64,000 bases of DNA from Streptomyces coeruleorubidus (GTDB taxonomy: Bacteria; Actinomycetota; Actinomycetes; Streptomycetales; Streptomycetaceae), in contig NZ_CP023694.1 of assembly GCF_008705135.1 (NCBI RefSeq), positions 7,663,001 to 7,727,000 on the forward strand. The letters are read 5' to 3'. Below, in pieces: positions 8,777 through 17,968 of this stretch. The translations under genes and the position numbers were made by a program. The notes below the pieces were generated by a model. That model saw nothing but the letters and a program-made list of their open reading frames with translations. It searched no databases and had not been told where the DNA came from. Numbering within the stretch: position 1 is the first letter of the stretch; every line of letters starts with the position of its first letter.

Positions 8777-9874
8777 ATGCCGATGCCCTGGTTACGGATG
8801 CTGGTCGCGTCGACGGCGGCGATGGCACTGGCCGGCCCGACCGCGGTCGCCACCGCCGCCCCACCGGACCAGGACGGTGTGCGCGCAAGCGTGCACACCG
8901 CCGGGCGGGTCAAGGACGCCGGAGGCGTGCTCCAGTACAGCTGGCCCGGCGTGTACTTCGAGGGACGGTTCCGCGGCACCGGCGTGGGCGTCGTGCTCGA
9001 CGACCCGGCCGCCGACTACGACGTCCAGATCGACGGAACCACCGCCGCGACCCTCGTCACGCCGGGAAGAACCACCCACTGGATCGACGGTCTGCGCGAC
9101 GGGGTGCACACCGTCCGGCTCGTCAAGCGCAACGACACCCCCTGGAGCACCAGCTCGTTCGGCGGCTTCGTCGCCGCGCCCGGTGGTGCCGTCCTCGGCG
9201 GACCGGCCGCGCGCAGCCGCCAGATCGAGTTCGTCGGCGACTCCCTCACGGCGGGCTACGGCAACCTCTCGACCTCCCGCGACTGCACCGGCGAGCAGGT
9301 CCAGCGCACCACCAACGCCGACGTGAGTTACGGCGCCCTCACCGCCCGGCGGCTGCGCGCCGACTACCAGATCAACGCGTATTCGGGCCTGGGCATGGTG
9401 CGCAATTACAACGGCGGGACGCCGGAGGTGAACTACCGCACCTTCTACGATCGCGCGCTGCTGAACGTGCCCGGCGACGTCTGGCAGAACCCGGGCACCT
9501 GGCGGCCGAAGCTCGTCGTGGTCCACCTGGGCACCAACGACTTCTCGACGCCCGTCAACCCGGGCGAGCCATGGACGGACGAAAGCCTCGCCGCCGCCTA
9601 CCGGAGCGCTTACGGCGACTTCATCCAGAAGCTGCGGGCGCGCTACGGAGCCGGGACGACCGTGGTGGCCGTCGGCGCCGGGCCGTTCGCCGGACACGTC
9701 GAGCAGGTAGTCAAGGAACGCACCGCCGCCGGCGATCGCCGGGTCCGCTACTGGCGCGTCGACGACACGGGCCTGGACCACACGGGCTGCCACTGGCACT
9801 ACTCGGCCCGTGACAACCGCCTGCTCGCCGACCGGCTCACCGCGTTCATCACCGACCTGCCGATACGGTGGTGA
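8777..9874 (+). CDS. Secreted SGNH/GDSL esterase, carbohydrate-esterase-2 type
   Basis: A 365-residue secreted hydrolase with a Sec signal (about 30 residues, ending in ATAAP). Residues about 35-135 form the jelly-roll domain seen in front of CE2 acetyl-xylan esterases. The catalytic domain follows, with block I FVGDSLTAGYG (nucleophile Ser), block III HLGTNDF, and a C-terminal block V with His in DHTGCHWHYS. The ATG at 8777 follows GGAGG by 6 bases. It may deacetylate polysaccharides or peptidoglycan. It sits between the D-amino-acid dehydrogenase-like gene and the peptidase genes but is not overlapped by either, so it may have its own promoter. Confidence 0.85.
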   Translation: MPMPWLRMLVASTAAMALAGPTAVATAAPPDQDGVRASVHTAGRVKDAGGVLQYSWPGVYFEGRFRGTGVGVVLDDPAADYDVQIDGTTAATLVTPGRTTHWIDGLRDGVHTVRLVKRNDTPWSTSSFGGFVAAPGGAVLGGPAARSRQIEFVGDSLTAGYGNLSTSRDCTGEQVQRTTNADVSYGALTARRLRADYQINAYSGLGMVRNYNGGTPEVNYRTFYDRALLNVPGDVWQNPGTWRPKLVVVHLGTNDFSTPVNPGEPWTDESLAAAYRSAYGDFIQKLRARYGAGTTVVAVGAGPFAGHVEQVVKERTAAGDRRVRYWRVDDTGLDHTGCHWHYSARDNRLLADRLTAFITDLPIRW

Positions 9875-9950
9875 CATGTCGTAGCCGGTTACGCCCGCAG
9901 CGCGTAACGTGACGAACCATGAAGATCTCCACCCGGGGGGACGGCTCGTC

Positions 9951-10784
9951 ATGAGAATCCTCATCAGCGCCGACATGGAGGGCGCCACCGGCGTCACCTG
10001 GCCCGACGACGTGCTGCCGGGCGCCTCGCAGTGGGAGCGCTGCCGCTCGCTCTTCACCTCGGACGTCAACGCCGCCGTGCTCGGCTTCTACGACGGCGGC
10101 GCGGACGAGGTGATCGTCAACGAGGCGCACTCGACCATGCGCAACCTGCTGCTGGAGCAACTGGACGAACGGGCCCAGCTGCTCACCGGCCGGCACAAGG
10201 CGCTGTCCATGGTGGAGGGTGTGCAGCACGGCGACGTGGACGGCATCGCGTTCGTCGGGTACCACGCGGGCGCCGGCATGGAGGGCGTCCTCGCGCACAC
10301 CTACCTCGCGAACCAGATCACGGGCGTGTGGCTGAACGACGTACCCGCGAGCGAGGGGCTGCTCAACGCCCATGTCGTCGCCGAGTTCGGGGTTCCGGTC
10401 GTGCTGGTCACCGGGGACGACGTCGCCTGTGAGGACGCGCTCGGGTACGCGCCCGAGGCGCTGAAGGTCGCCGTGAAGGACCACGTCTCGCGGTACGCCG
10501 CCGTGTGCCGTACGCCCGCCAGGACCGCGGCCGACATCCGGGCGGCGGCCAAGGAGGCGGCGTCGCTGGCGGTGCGTCACGAACCCGTGCGCGGCGGCCC
10601 GTTCACCGTCGCCGTGGAGTTCGACGCCGAGCACCTGGCCATGGCCGCCACCGTCGTGCCGGGGGTGGACCGCATCGGGGAGCGGAAGGTGGCCTACACG
10701 AGCGAGAACATGTACGAGGGCATCCGCGCCTTCAAGGCGGTCACCACGATCGTCGCGGCCGCGGTGGAGGAGCAGTATGGCTGA
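9951..10784 (+). CDS. dppA: M55-family D-aminopeptidase (DppA-like)
   Basis: A 277-residue zinc peptidase of family M55, whose founding member B. subtilis DppA removes D-amino acids from D-Ala-containing peptides. The opening MRILISADMEGATGV carries the metal-binding Asp-Met-Glu of the family. EAHSTMRN and GYHAGAG supply the expected histidines. The start at 9951 follows a GGGGGGACGG tract; a 14-codon upstream extension to 9909 lacks the family start. Its 3' end overlaps the M20 gene by 8 bases. It is likely to act on muropeptide fragments or D-amino-acid peptides imported by the upstream ABC system. Confidence 0.88.
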   Translation: MRILISADMEGATGVTWPDDVLPGASQWERCRSLFTSDVNAAVLGFYDGGADEVIVNEAHSTMRNLLLEQLDERAQLLTGRHKALSMVEGVQHGDVDGIAFVGYHAGAGMEGVLAHTYLANQITGVWLNDVPASEGLLNAHVVAEFGVPVVLVTGDDVACEDALGYAPEALKVAVKDHVSRYAAVCRTPARTAADIRAAAKEAASLAVRHEPVRGGPFTVAVEFDAEHLAMAATVVPGVDRIGERKVAYTSENMYEGIRAFKAVTTIVAAAVEEQYG

Positions 10785-12090
10785 GCAGGCGGACGGGCAG
10801 GCGCTGGACGAGGTCGTGACGTTCACGTCCGACCTGATCCGGATCGACACCACCAACCGGGGCGGGGGCGACTGCCAGGAGCGGCCCGCCGCCGAGTACG
10901 CCGCCGCGCGGCTCGCCGAGGCCGGCATCGAGCCGACGCTCCTGGAGCGCACCAAGGGCCGCACCAACGTCGTCGCCCGCATCGAGGGCACCGACCCTTC
11001 GGCCGACGCGCTGCTGCTCCACGGCCACCTGGACGTCGTACCCGCCGCGGCCGCCGACTGGAGCGTGCACCCGTTCTCCGGGGAGATCCGCGACGGGGTC
11101 GTCTGGGGGCGAGGCGCCGTCGACATGAAGAACATGGACGCGATGATCCTGGCCGTGGTCCGCGCCTGGGCGCGCCAGGGCGTCCGCCCACGGCGGGACA
11201 TCGTCATCGCGTTCACCGCGGACGAGGAGGCCAGCGCCGAGGACGGCTCCGGGTTCCTCGCCGACCGGCACGCCGCGCTGTTCGAGGGCTGCACCGAGGG
11301 CGTCAGCGAGTCGGGCGCCTTCACCTTCCACGACGGCGCCGGACGGCAGATCTACCCCCTGTCGGCCGGTGAGCGGGGCACCGCCTGGCTGAAGCTCACC
11401 GCGCGCGGCCGGGCCGGGCACGGCTCCAAGGTGAACAAGGACAACGCGGTCACCCGGCTCGCGGCCGCGATCACCCGGATCGGCGAGCACGAGTGGCCGC
11501 CGCGGCTGACCCCGACCGTGCGCGCCGCGCTCACCGAACTCGCCGCGCTGTACGGCATCGAGCCCGACCTCACCGACGTGGACCGGCTGCTCGACAAGCT
11601 CGGACCGGCCGCCCGGCTCGTCGAGTCGACCGTCCGCAACAGCGCCAACCCGACCATGCTGGACGCCGGTTACAAGATCAACGTGATTCCCGGTGAGGCC
11701 GTGGCGCACGTGGACGGCCGGTATCTGCCCGGCGGGGAGGACGAGTTCCGCGACACCCTCGACCTGCTCACGGGGCCGGACGTGGAGTGGGAGTTCCACC
11801 ACCACGAGGTGGCCCTCCAGGCGCCGGTGGACTCGGCGACGTTCGCCCGGATGCGGGCCGCCGTCGAGGAGTTCGCCCCGGAGGGACACGTGGTGCCGTA
11901 CTGCATGTCCGGCGGCACGGACGCCAAGCAGTTCTCCCGCCTCGGCATCACCGGCTACGGCTTCACACCGCTGAAGCTGCCGGAGGGCTACGACTACAAC
12001 GCCATGTTCCACGGCGTCGACGAGCGGGTCCCGGTCGAGGCGCTGCACTTCGGTGTCCGCGTGCTCGACCGGTTCCTGCGGACGGCCTAG
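10777..12090 (+). CDS. M20/M25/M40-family metallohydrolase
   Basis: A 437-residue zinc-dependent amidohydrolase or peptidase. Metal and catalytic motifs are LLLHGHLDVVPA (His and catalytic Asp), WGRGAVDMKN (bridging Asp) and FTADEEAS (catalytic Glu pair), with a dimerisation domain in the middle. There is no signal peptide, so it is cytoplasmic. It overlaps the M55 gene and is separated by 16 bases from the S9 gene. The M20 family covers dipeptidases, carboxypeptidases and aminoacylases; context suggests peptide degradation, but the exact specificity cannot be read. Confidence 0.9.
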   Translation: MAEQADGQALDEVVTFTSDLIRIDTTNRGGGDCQERPAAEYAAARLAEAGIEPTLLERTKGRTNVVARIEGTDPSADALLLHGHLDVVPAAAADWSVHPFSGEIRDGVVWGRGAVDMKNMDAMILAVVRAWARQGVRPRRDIVIAFTADEEASAEDGSGFLADRHAALFEGCTEGVSESGAFTFHDGAGRQIYPLSAGERGTAWLKLTARGRAGHGSKVNKDNAVTRLAAAITRIGEHEWPPRLTPTVRAALTELAALYGIEPDLTDVDRLLDKLGPAARLVESTVRNSANPTMLDAGYKINVIPGEAVAHVDGRYLPGGEDEFRDTLDLLTGPDVEWEFHHHEVALQAPVDSATFARMRAAVEEFAPEGHVVPYCMSGGTDAKQFSRLGITGYGFTPLKLPEGYDYNAMFHGVDERVPVEALHFGVRVLDRFLRTA

Positions 12091-12106
12091 GCGAGCGGGG
12101 GAGACG

Positions 12107-14059
12107 GTGCGGACACTGGCGTACGGGGCCTGGCCCTCGCCCATCGACGCGGCCCTGGCCGCCGCGCACGACGGGCACCCGGACTACGTGGGGTTCGCCG
12201 GCGACGAGGTGTGGTGGACCGAACCGCGCCCCGCCGAGGCGGGCCGGCGCACCCTGGTGCGGCGGCACGCCGACGGTACGGAGGAGTCGCTGCTGCCCGC
12301 GCCGTGGAACGTGCGCAGCCGGGTCATCGAGTACGGCGGACATCCCTGGACCGCCCTCCCACAGGAGAACGGCCCGCTGGTGGTGTTCGTGAACTTCGCC
12401 GACCAGCGGCTGTACCGGTACGAGCCGGGCGGCGAGCCGCGTCCGCTCACGCCCGTGTCCGACGTCGGCGCGGGACTGCGCTGGGCCGAGCCGCACCTGC
12501 GGCCCGAGCGGGGCGAGGTCTGGTGCGTCCTGGAGGAGTTCACCGGCGCCGGGCCCACCGATGTGCGCCGTGTCCTGGCCGCCGTACCGCTGGACGGCTC
12601 CGCCGCCCGGGACCGGGACGCCGTACGGGAACTCACCGACGACCGGCACCGGTTCGTGACCGGAGCGCGGCTGTCGCCCGACGGGCGGCGGGCGGCCTGG
12701 CTCGCCTGGGACCATCCGCGCATGCCGTGGGACGGCACCGAACTGCTCCTCGCCGACGTCGGCCCCGACGGCACCCTGCACGGCGCCCGGACCGTCGCCG
12801 GCGGGCCCGGCGAGTCCGTCGCCCAGGCCGACTGGACCCAGGACGGCCGCCTGCTGCACGCGAGCGACCGCAGCGGCTGGTGGAACCTGTACCTCGACGG
12901 GGAGCCCCTGTGCCCGCGCGAGGAGGAGTTCGGCGGGGCGCTGTGGAAACTGGGCATGCGATGGTTCGCGCCGCTCGACAGCGGCCTGATCGCCGTCGTC
13001 CACGGCCGGGGCGCCACCGCCCTCGGCATCCTGGACCCCGAGACCGGTGAGGTCGTCGACGCGGCCGGGCCCTGGACCGAGTTCGCCCCCACCCTCGCGG
13101 CGCACGGAGATCGGATCGTCGCCGTCGGCGCCAGTCCGCGCAGCGCCTACGAGGTCGTCGAGCTTGACGCCCGCACGGGCCACGCCCGCGTCATCGGCGC
13201 CGAGCACGACGACGCCGTGGATCCCGCGTACTACCCCGAGCCACAGATCCGCACCTTCACCGGCCCCGACGGACGCGACATCCACGCCCACATCTACCCG
13301 CCGCACCACCCCGGCTGCGTCGCGCCCGGCGACGAGCTGCCGCCCTACGTCGTCTGGGCGCACGGCGGGCCCACCGGACGCGCGCCGCTCGTGCTCGACC
13401 TGGAGATCGCCTACTTCACCTCGCGCGGCATCGGCGTCGCCGAGGTCGACTACGGCGGCTCCACCGGATACGGCCGCGCGTACCGCGAGCGGCTGCGCGA
13501 GCAGTGGGGCGTGGTGGACGTCGAGGACTGCGCCGCCGTCGCCCTGGCCCTCGCCGACGAGGGCACCGCCGACCGCGGCCGGCTCGCCGTCCGGGGCGGC
13601 AGCGCGGGCGGCTGGACCGCGGCCGCCTCGCTCACCACGACCGACGTCTACGCCTGCGGCACGATCAAGTACCCCATCCTGGACCTCACCGGCTGGGGCA
13701 CGGGGGAGACCCACGACTTTGAATCGCACTACCTGGAGAGCCTGATCGGGCCGCTCGCCGACGTGCCCGCGCGCTACACGGAGCGCTCACCCGCCACCCA
13801 CGCCGACCGCCTCGACGTGCCGTTCCTGCTGCTCCAAGGCCTGGACGACGTGATCTGCCCGCCCGTCCAGTGCGAGCGGTTCCTGGCCCGGCTCGGGGAC
13901 CGGCCGGTGCCGCACGCCTACCTCGCCTTCGAGGGGGAGGGACACGGGTTCCGGAGGGCGGAGACCATGGTGCGCGCCCTGGAAGCCGAGTTCTCCCTGT
14001 ACGCCCAGGTGTTCGGACTGAACCCGCCCGGCGTCCCGATCCTGGAGCTCGCCAAGTGA
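12107..14059 (+). CDS. S9 family prolyl oligopeptidase / acylaminoacyl-peptidase-like
   Basis: A 650-residue cytoplasmic serine peptidase. Residues 1-about 390 form a beta-propeller-like gating domain and the rest an alpha/beta hydrolase. The triad is visible as the nucleophile in RGGSAGGW, the acid in GLDDVICP and the histidine in EGEGHGF. The GTG at 12107 follows GGGGGAG; the frame extends 18 codons upstream into the M20 gene, which I disregard. The stop overlaps the S66 gene start (GTGA). It would shorten peptides freed by the rest of the operon. Confidence 0.9.
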   Translation: MRTLAYGAWPSPIDAALAAAHDGHPDYVGFAGDEVWWTEPRPAEAGRRTLVRRHADGTEESLLPAPWNVRSRVIEYGGHPWTALPQENGPLVVFVNFADQRLYRYEPGGEPRPLTPVSDVGAGLRWAEPHLRPERGEVWCVLEEFTGAGPTDVRRVLAAVPLDGSAARDRDAVRELTDDRHRFVTGARLSPDGRRAAWLAWDHPRMPWDGTELLLADVGPDGTLHGARTVAGGPGESVAQADWTQDGRLLHASDRSGWWNLYLDGEPLCPREEEFGGALWKLGMRWFAPLDSGLIAVVHGRGATALGILDPETGEVVDAAGPWTEFAPTLAAHGDRIVAVGASPRSAYEVVELDARTGHARVIGAEHDDAVDPAYYPEPQIRTFTGPDGRDIHAHIYPPHHPGCVAPGDELPPYVVWAHGGPTGRAPLVLDLEIAYFTSRGIGVAEVDYGGSTGYGRAYRERLREQWGVVDVEDCAAVALALADEGTADRGRLAVRGGSAGGWTAAASLTTTDVYACGTIKYPILDLTGWGTGETHDFESHYLESLIGPLADVPARYTERSPATHADRLDVPFLLLQGLDDVICPPVQCERFLARLGDRPVPHAYLAFEGEGHGFRRAETMVRALEAEFSLYAQVFGLNPPGVPILELAK

Positions 14060-14988
14060 GACCGCTGCTGCGACCACCCCGGCTCGCCCCCGGCGCCCGC
14101 GTGGCCGTCGTCGCGCCCAGCGGGCCCGTGCCCGAGGAGCGGCTCCAGGCCGGGCTCGACGTCCTGCGCGGCTGGGACCTCGACCCCGTGGTGGCGCCCC
14201 ATGTGCTCGGCCGCCACCGGGAGTTCGACTACCTGGCCGGCACGGACGCCCAGCGGGCCGCCGACCTCCAGAACGCCTGGTGCGACCCGGCCGTCGCCGC
14301 GGTGCTGTGCGCCCGGGGCGGGTACGGGGCGCAGCGCATGGCCGACCTGCTCGACTGGGAGGCGATGCGGGCGGCGGGCCCCAAGGTGTTCGCCGGGTTC
14401 AGCGACATCACCGTCCTGCACCAGGCGTTCGCCACCCGCCTGGGACTGGTCACCCTGTACGGCCCGGCGGCGGCCGGTGTCGACTTCATCAAGAACGCCC
14501 GGACGCAGGAACACCTCCGGGCGACCCTCTTCGAGCCCCAGTCCGTGCGGACCGTCACCGCCCTGACCCCGGGCGGCTCCGCGCTGGTGCCCGGACGGGC
14601 CCGTGGCGTCACGCTGGGCGGCTGCCTCAGCCTGCTCGCGAGCGACCTCGGCACCCCGCACGCCCTCGCCGGTGCCCGGGGCGGGCTGCTGCTGATCGAG
14701 GACGTGGGCGAGAGCCCGTACCGCGTCGACCGGTATCTGACCCAGCTCCTGCGCACCGGCTGGCTGGACGGGGTCGCCGGGATCGTGCTCGGGTCCTGGG
14801 CGGCATGCGGCCCGTACGAGGAGCTGCGCGCGGTGCTCGCCGACCGGCTCGGCGGCCTCGGCGTCCCGGTCGTGGAGGAGTTCGGGTTCGGGCACTGCGA
14901 GGGCGCGCTGACGATACCCCTCGGGATCCCGGCCGAACTGGACGCCTCCACGGGCACGTTGACGTTCGACGCGCCGGCCCTGAGCTGA
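14056..14988 (+). CDS. S66 family LD-carboxypeptidase-like protein
   Basis: A 310-residue member of peptidase family S66 (LdcA/MccF). The N-terminal VAVVAPSGPVP and the nucleophile elbow ARGGYGAQR, with FSDIT close after, match the family, and the C-terminal half carries EDVGESPYRVDRY and a final GHCEGA-type histidine segment. LdcA removes the terminal D-Ala from tetrapeptides in murein recycling; MccF-type enzymes cleave microcin-like acyl phosphoramidates. The presence of M55 and DadA-like genes in the same operon favours a murein-recycling or D-peptide role. It overlaps the S9 gene by the GTGA junction. Confidence 0.88.
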   Translation: MRPLLRPPRLAPGARVAVVAPSGPVPEERLQAGLDVLRGWDLDPVVAPHVLGRHREFDYLAGTDAQRAADLQNAWCDPAVAAVLCARGGYGAQRMADLLDWEAMRAAGPKVFAGFSDITVLHQAFATRLGLVTLYGPAAAGVDFIKNARTQEHLRATLFEPQSVRTVTALTPGGSALVPGRARGVTLGGCLSLLASDLGTPHALAGARGGLLLIEDVGESPYRVDRYLTQLLRTGWLDGVAGIVLGSWAACGPYEELRAVLADRLGGLGVPVVEEFGFGHCEGALTIPLGIPAELDASTGTLTFDAPALS

Positions 14989-15043
14989 GCACGCCGCTAC
15001 TGAAACCCTGTCAAGAACACTCGTTTCGGTGATTGACGGGCCC

Positions 15044-15055
15044 TGACACGTGTCA
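15044..15055. promoter_or_regulatory. Perfect 12-bp palindrome upstream of the secreted hydrolase
   Basis: TGACACGTGTCA lies about 80 bases before the start of the CocE-type hydrolase, and a TTGACG hexamer sits just upstream at about 15034. This may be an operator overlapping a promoter. The assignment rests only on symmetry and position. Confidence 0.3.
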
Positions 15056-15135
15056 CAACATGGCTACCGGCCTGTGCCTACTGGTCGGTATCCGGGTTGT
15101 CCAGGTTGTCGTCGCCCCTCACCGTGGAGGTCCGT

Positions 15136-16917
15136 GTGTCCCGACGTGTGCCCAGATCCCGCGCTCCCCTCGCTCTCGCTCTGGGCGCCGCCCTGGCCGC
15201 CCCCCTCGCCATCGGCCCACCCGCCTCCGCGGCCGACCCCTACACCGTCACCCCGCTGAAATTCACCGTCCAGGCCGGCGGCCGCTCCTGCACGGTCGAC
15301 GCCGACCTGTACCGCCCCGCGGGCGTGAACCGGGAACACCCGGCACCCGCCGTGCTCGGCACGAACGGCTTCGGCGGCAGCAAGTCGGACGGTTCGACGG
15401 ACAGCATCGGCAAGGCCTTCGCCCAGCGCGGCTACGTCTCCCTCGTCTACTCCGGGCTCGGCTTCGGCCGCAGCGGCTGCCTGATCTCCCTCGACGACCC
15501 GGACATCGACGGCGCGGCCGCCGCGCAGCTCGTCGACTTCCTGGGCGGCAAGCGCGCCGCCGACGACGGCACCACCGCCGACTTCGTCACCCTCGACGGC
15601 CCCGGCGACCCACGCGTCGGCATGATCGGCGGCTCCTACGGCGGCGCAGTCCAGCTCGCGACGGCCGCCGTCGACCACCGCCTCGACGCGCTCGTCCCCA
15701 TGATCACCTGGCACGACCTGGCGTACTCGCTGGACCCCAACAACGCCGTCGGCGGCAGCGGCGTCCCCGGCGTCTTCAAATGGCAGTGGACCAACGGCTT
15801 CTACCTCATCGGCGAAGGCCAGCCCCTGCTCCAGCCCAGCCTCGACCCCTCCCGCATCAACTCCCTGACCTGTCTGCACTTCGTCACCCAGGCCTGCCGG
15901 ACCATCCACACCCTCAACTCCGGCACCTACCCCGCCGACCGGACCGCCGAGCTGCTCGCCTTCGCCCGCCGCGTCTCCCCGGTGTCGTACCTGCGCCGCG
16001 TCAGGACGCCCACCCTGCTCGTCCAGGGGCAGGCCGACACCCTCTTCAACCTCAACGAGGCCACGGCGACGTACCGGACGCTCCGGGCCCAGGGCACCCC
16101 CGTGAAGATGATCTGGCAGTCCTGGGGTCACAGCGGCGGGCCCACCGGCCCCGCCACCGGTGAATTCGACCTGTCCAAGGGCAACCTGGAGACCAGCTAT
16201 GTCGGCCGGCGCGTCCTCGCCTGGTTCGACCGCCACCTGCGCAAGCGGACGCACGCCGACACCGGCCCGGCCTTCGCCTACTACCGCGACTGGGTGACGG
16301 ACCCGAACCGCACCTACGCCACCGCCGACCGCCTCCCCGCGCTCAACCGCACGCTCTACCTCTCCGGGGACGGCAAGCTCGTCGACAACCGCAACAAGGT
16401 CGCCCGCGGCACGCGCGGTTACACCAACCGGCTGATCCCCACGAGCCACTCGGAGAGCTCGCTGGCCGGACTCATCGGGCTGCGGGACTCACCGCCACAC
16501 GACACGAAGGGCACCTACCTCGACTGGACCAGCAAACCGCTGGACCACCCCCTCGACGTCGTGGGCGCACCCCGCGCCACGCTCAAGGTGCACTCCCCGA
16601 AGGCCGAACGCACGCAGAACTCCGGGGACGCGGCCGACAAGCTGGTCCTCTTCGCCAAGATCTACGACGTCGCCCCCGACGGCACCCGTACCCTCGTGCG
16701 CCGCCTGGTCGCGCCGGTCCGGGTGCCGGACGTGACGAAGAGCTTCACCGTCACGCTGCCCGGCATCGTGCACCGGTACGAGACCGGGCACCGGCTGCGG
16801 TTCGTGATCGCGGCGAGCGACGACGCGTACTTCGGCAACCGGGGGATCAAGCCGGTGACCGTGGTCGGCGGGCCGCGCGAGCCCGGGGTGCTCCGGCTGC
16901 CGGTCGCCGGGTCCTGA
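15136..16917 (+). CDS. Secreted CocE/NonD-family X-Pro dipeptidyl-peptidase-like hydrolase
   Basis: A 593-residue secreted alpha/beta hydrolase of the S15/CocE family. The GTG at 15136 follows GGAGG by 5 bases; an upstream TTG in frame at 15097 lacks a ribosome site. Residues 1-about 36 are a signal peptide with a twin-Arg-like basic start and an ASAAD cleavage region. The nucleophile is in GGSYGG, the acid is near QGQADTLF, and the histidine is in WGHSGG. The C-terminal third is the jelly-roll PepX C-terminal domain. It may be an X-Pro dipeptidyl peptidase or an esterase/acylase. It is monocistronic. Confidence 0.86.
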   Translation: MSRRVPRSRAPLALALGAALAAPLAIGPPASAADPYTVTPLKFTVQAGGRSCTVDADLYRPAGVNREHPAPAVLGTNGFGGSKSDGSTDSIGKAFAQRGYVSLVYSGLGFGRSGCLISLDDPDIDGAAAAQLVDFLGGKRAADDGTTADFVTLDGPGDPRVGMIGGSYGGAVQLATAAVDHRLDALVPMITWHDLAYSLDPNNAVGGSGVPGVFKWQWTNGFYLIGEGQPLLQPSLDPSRINSLTCLHFVTQACRTIHTLNSGTYPADRTAELLAFARRVSPVSYLRRVRTPTLLVQGQADTLFNLNEATATYRTLRAQGTPVKMIWQSWGHSGGPTGPATGEFDLSKGNLETSYVGRRVLAWFDRHLRKRTHADTGPAFAYYRDWVTDPNRTYATADRLPALNRTLYLSGDGKLVDNRNKVARGTRGYTNRLIPTSHSESSLAGLIGLRDSPPHDTKGTYLDWTSKPLDHPLDVVGAPRATLKVHSPKAERTQNSGDAADKLVLFAKIYDVAPDGTRTLVRRLVAPVRVPDVTKSFTVTLPGIVHRYETGHRLRFVIAASDDAYFGNRGIKPVTVVGGPREPGVLRLPVAGS

Positions 16918-16956
16918 GTCGCCGGGTCCTGTCGCCGGGCCCTGTCTCCGGGGCCT
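16903..16956. repeat. Four short tandem repeats across a stop codon
   Basis: Four units related to GTCGCCGGGTCCT follow each other (units at 16903, 16918, 16931 and 16944). The first unit encodes the C-terminal Val-Ala-Gly-Ser and stop of the CocE-type gene. They look like a small slippage expansion and also explain the tandem in-frame stops. Confidence 0.6.
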
Positions 16957-16990
16957 GAGGAGACACAGCCGGCGCGGTTATTGTGGCGGG

Positions 16991-17554
16991 ATGCCGCACC
17001 ACGCATCCCGCTACCTCGCCGAAGGCCTCCGGGTGGGCATACGCCACTTCACCTACGAGGACGCCGCCGAGTTCACCGCCCGCGCGCGGGAGAGCAAGGA
17101 CCTGCACCACCCGTGGCTCTTCCCGCCCGACACCACCCCGGCGTACACCGCGTACGCCGGGCGGCTGATCGAGGATCACTCCAAGGCCGGGTTCCTGGTC
17201 TGCGAGAAGAGCGACGGGGCCATCGGCGGCTTCATCAACGTCAACAACATCGTCGAGGGCGGCTTCCAGTCCGGGACGCTGGGCTACGGCGCCTTCGCGC
17301 ACGCCGCCGGGCGCGGGCTGATGCGCGAGGGGCTGGACCTCGTCGTGCGGTACGCGTTCGGCCCGATGCGGCTGCACCGGCTGGAGATCAACGTCCAGCC
17401 CTTGAACGCCGCGTCGATCGCCCTGGCCCGCAGCTGCGGATTCCGCCTGGAGGGCTTCTCGCCGAGGATGCTCTTCGTCGACGGCGACTGGCGCGACCAC
17501 GAGCGCTGGGCGATCACCGCCGAGATGGTCACAGAGCCGGGGCGGCGGCGCTGA
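16991..17554 (+). CDS. GNAT family N-acetyltransferase (RimJ/RimL type)
   Basis: A 187-residue acetyltransferase. The GNAT core is visible as GTLGYGAFAHAAGRGLMREGL (strand 4 and the acetyl-CoA-binding R/Q-x-x-G-x-G/A region, with R-G-L-M), followed by LHRLEINVQPLNAASIALAR and CGFRLEG, the two hallmark segments of the RimJ/RimL subgroup that acetylates N-termini of ribosomal proteins or small molecules. The start is the ATG at 16991. The substrate is unknown. It is convergent with the VOC gene, about 20 bases away. Confidence 0.87.
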   Translation: MPHHASRYLAEGLRVGIRHFTYEDAAEFTARARESKDLHHPWLFPPDTTPAYTAYAGRLIEDHSKAGFLVCEKSDGAIGGFINVNNIVEGGFQSGTLGYGAFAHAAGRGLMREGLDLVVRYAFGPMRLHRLEINVQPLNAASIALARSCGFRLEGFSPRMLFVDGDWRDHERWAITAEMVTEPGRRR

Positions 17555-17572
17555 GCCGGGCCCCGGCCCGGA

Positions 17573-17920
17573 TCACGCCTGGCGGTCCACGTACTCGTAG
17601 ACCGATCCGTCCGGATGCAGGGCGATCAGGTTGCGTCCGGCCGGTGAGGCGATGGGGCCCGCGATGATGTGGGCGCCCACCTCGGTCAGCACCTTGTGGG
17701 TCTCCTCGACGTCCGTCACGGCGATCGTCGCGGCCACCTTGCGCAGCACCTCCAGTTCGGCCGGGGGCCCGCTCATCAGCAGGAAGCAGCCGATCGCGGC
17801 CACCTGGACACCGCCCCGTTCGAAGCGCTGGGCTCTGCCGCCCGCCAGCCGCTCGTAGAAGGGAATCGCGGTCTCGAGGTCGTCGACGCAGACGCGCAGT
17901 GTGGCACCCAGAATCTCCAT
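17573..17920 (-). CDS. VOC (glyoxalase/bleomycin-resistance) family protein
   Basis: A 115-residue single-domain member of the vicinal oxygen chelate fold, made of paired beta-alpha-beta-beta-beta modules. It opens MEILGATLRVCVDDLETAIP with FYERL, which is typical, and ends GRNLIALHPDGSVYEYVDRQ, where the final Glu-containing segment is a usual metal ligand. The ATG at 17920 has no clear Shine-Dalgarno, so translation may be from a nearly leaderless transcript. The function is not predictable. Confidence 0.78.
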   Translation of the reverse strand: MEILGATLRVCVDDLETAIPFYERLAGGRAQRFERGGVQVAAIGCFLLMSGPPAELEVLRKVAATIAVTDVEETHKVLTEVGAHIIAGPIASPAGRNLIALHPDGSVYEYVDRQA

Positions 17921-17968
17921 GGGGAGGAGCCTAGTTACGCGCGAGGGGGCGAGGGTACCCGGCCGGGC

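Noticed and set aside
7465..9813. 782-codon open frame on the plus strand
   Set aside because: It is out of frame with the D-amino-acid dehydrogenase-like and SGNH genes it overlaps and is Arg/Gly/Ala-rich, without domains.
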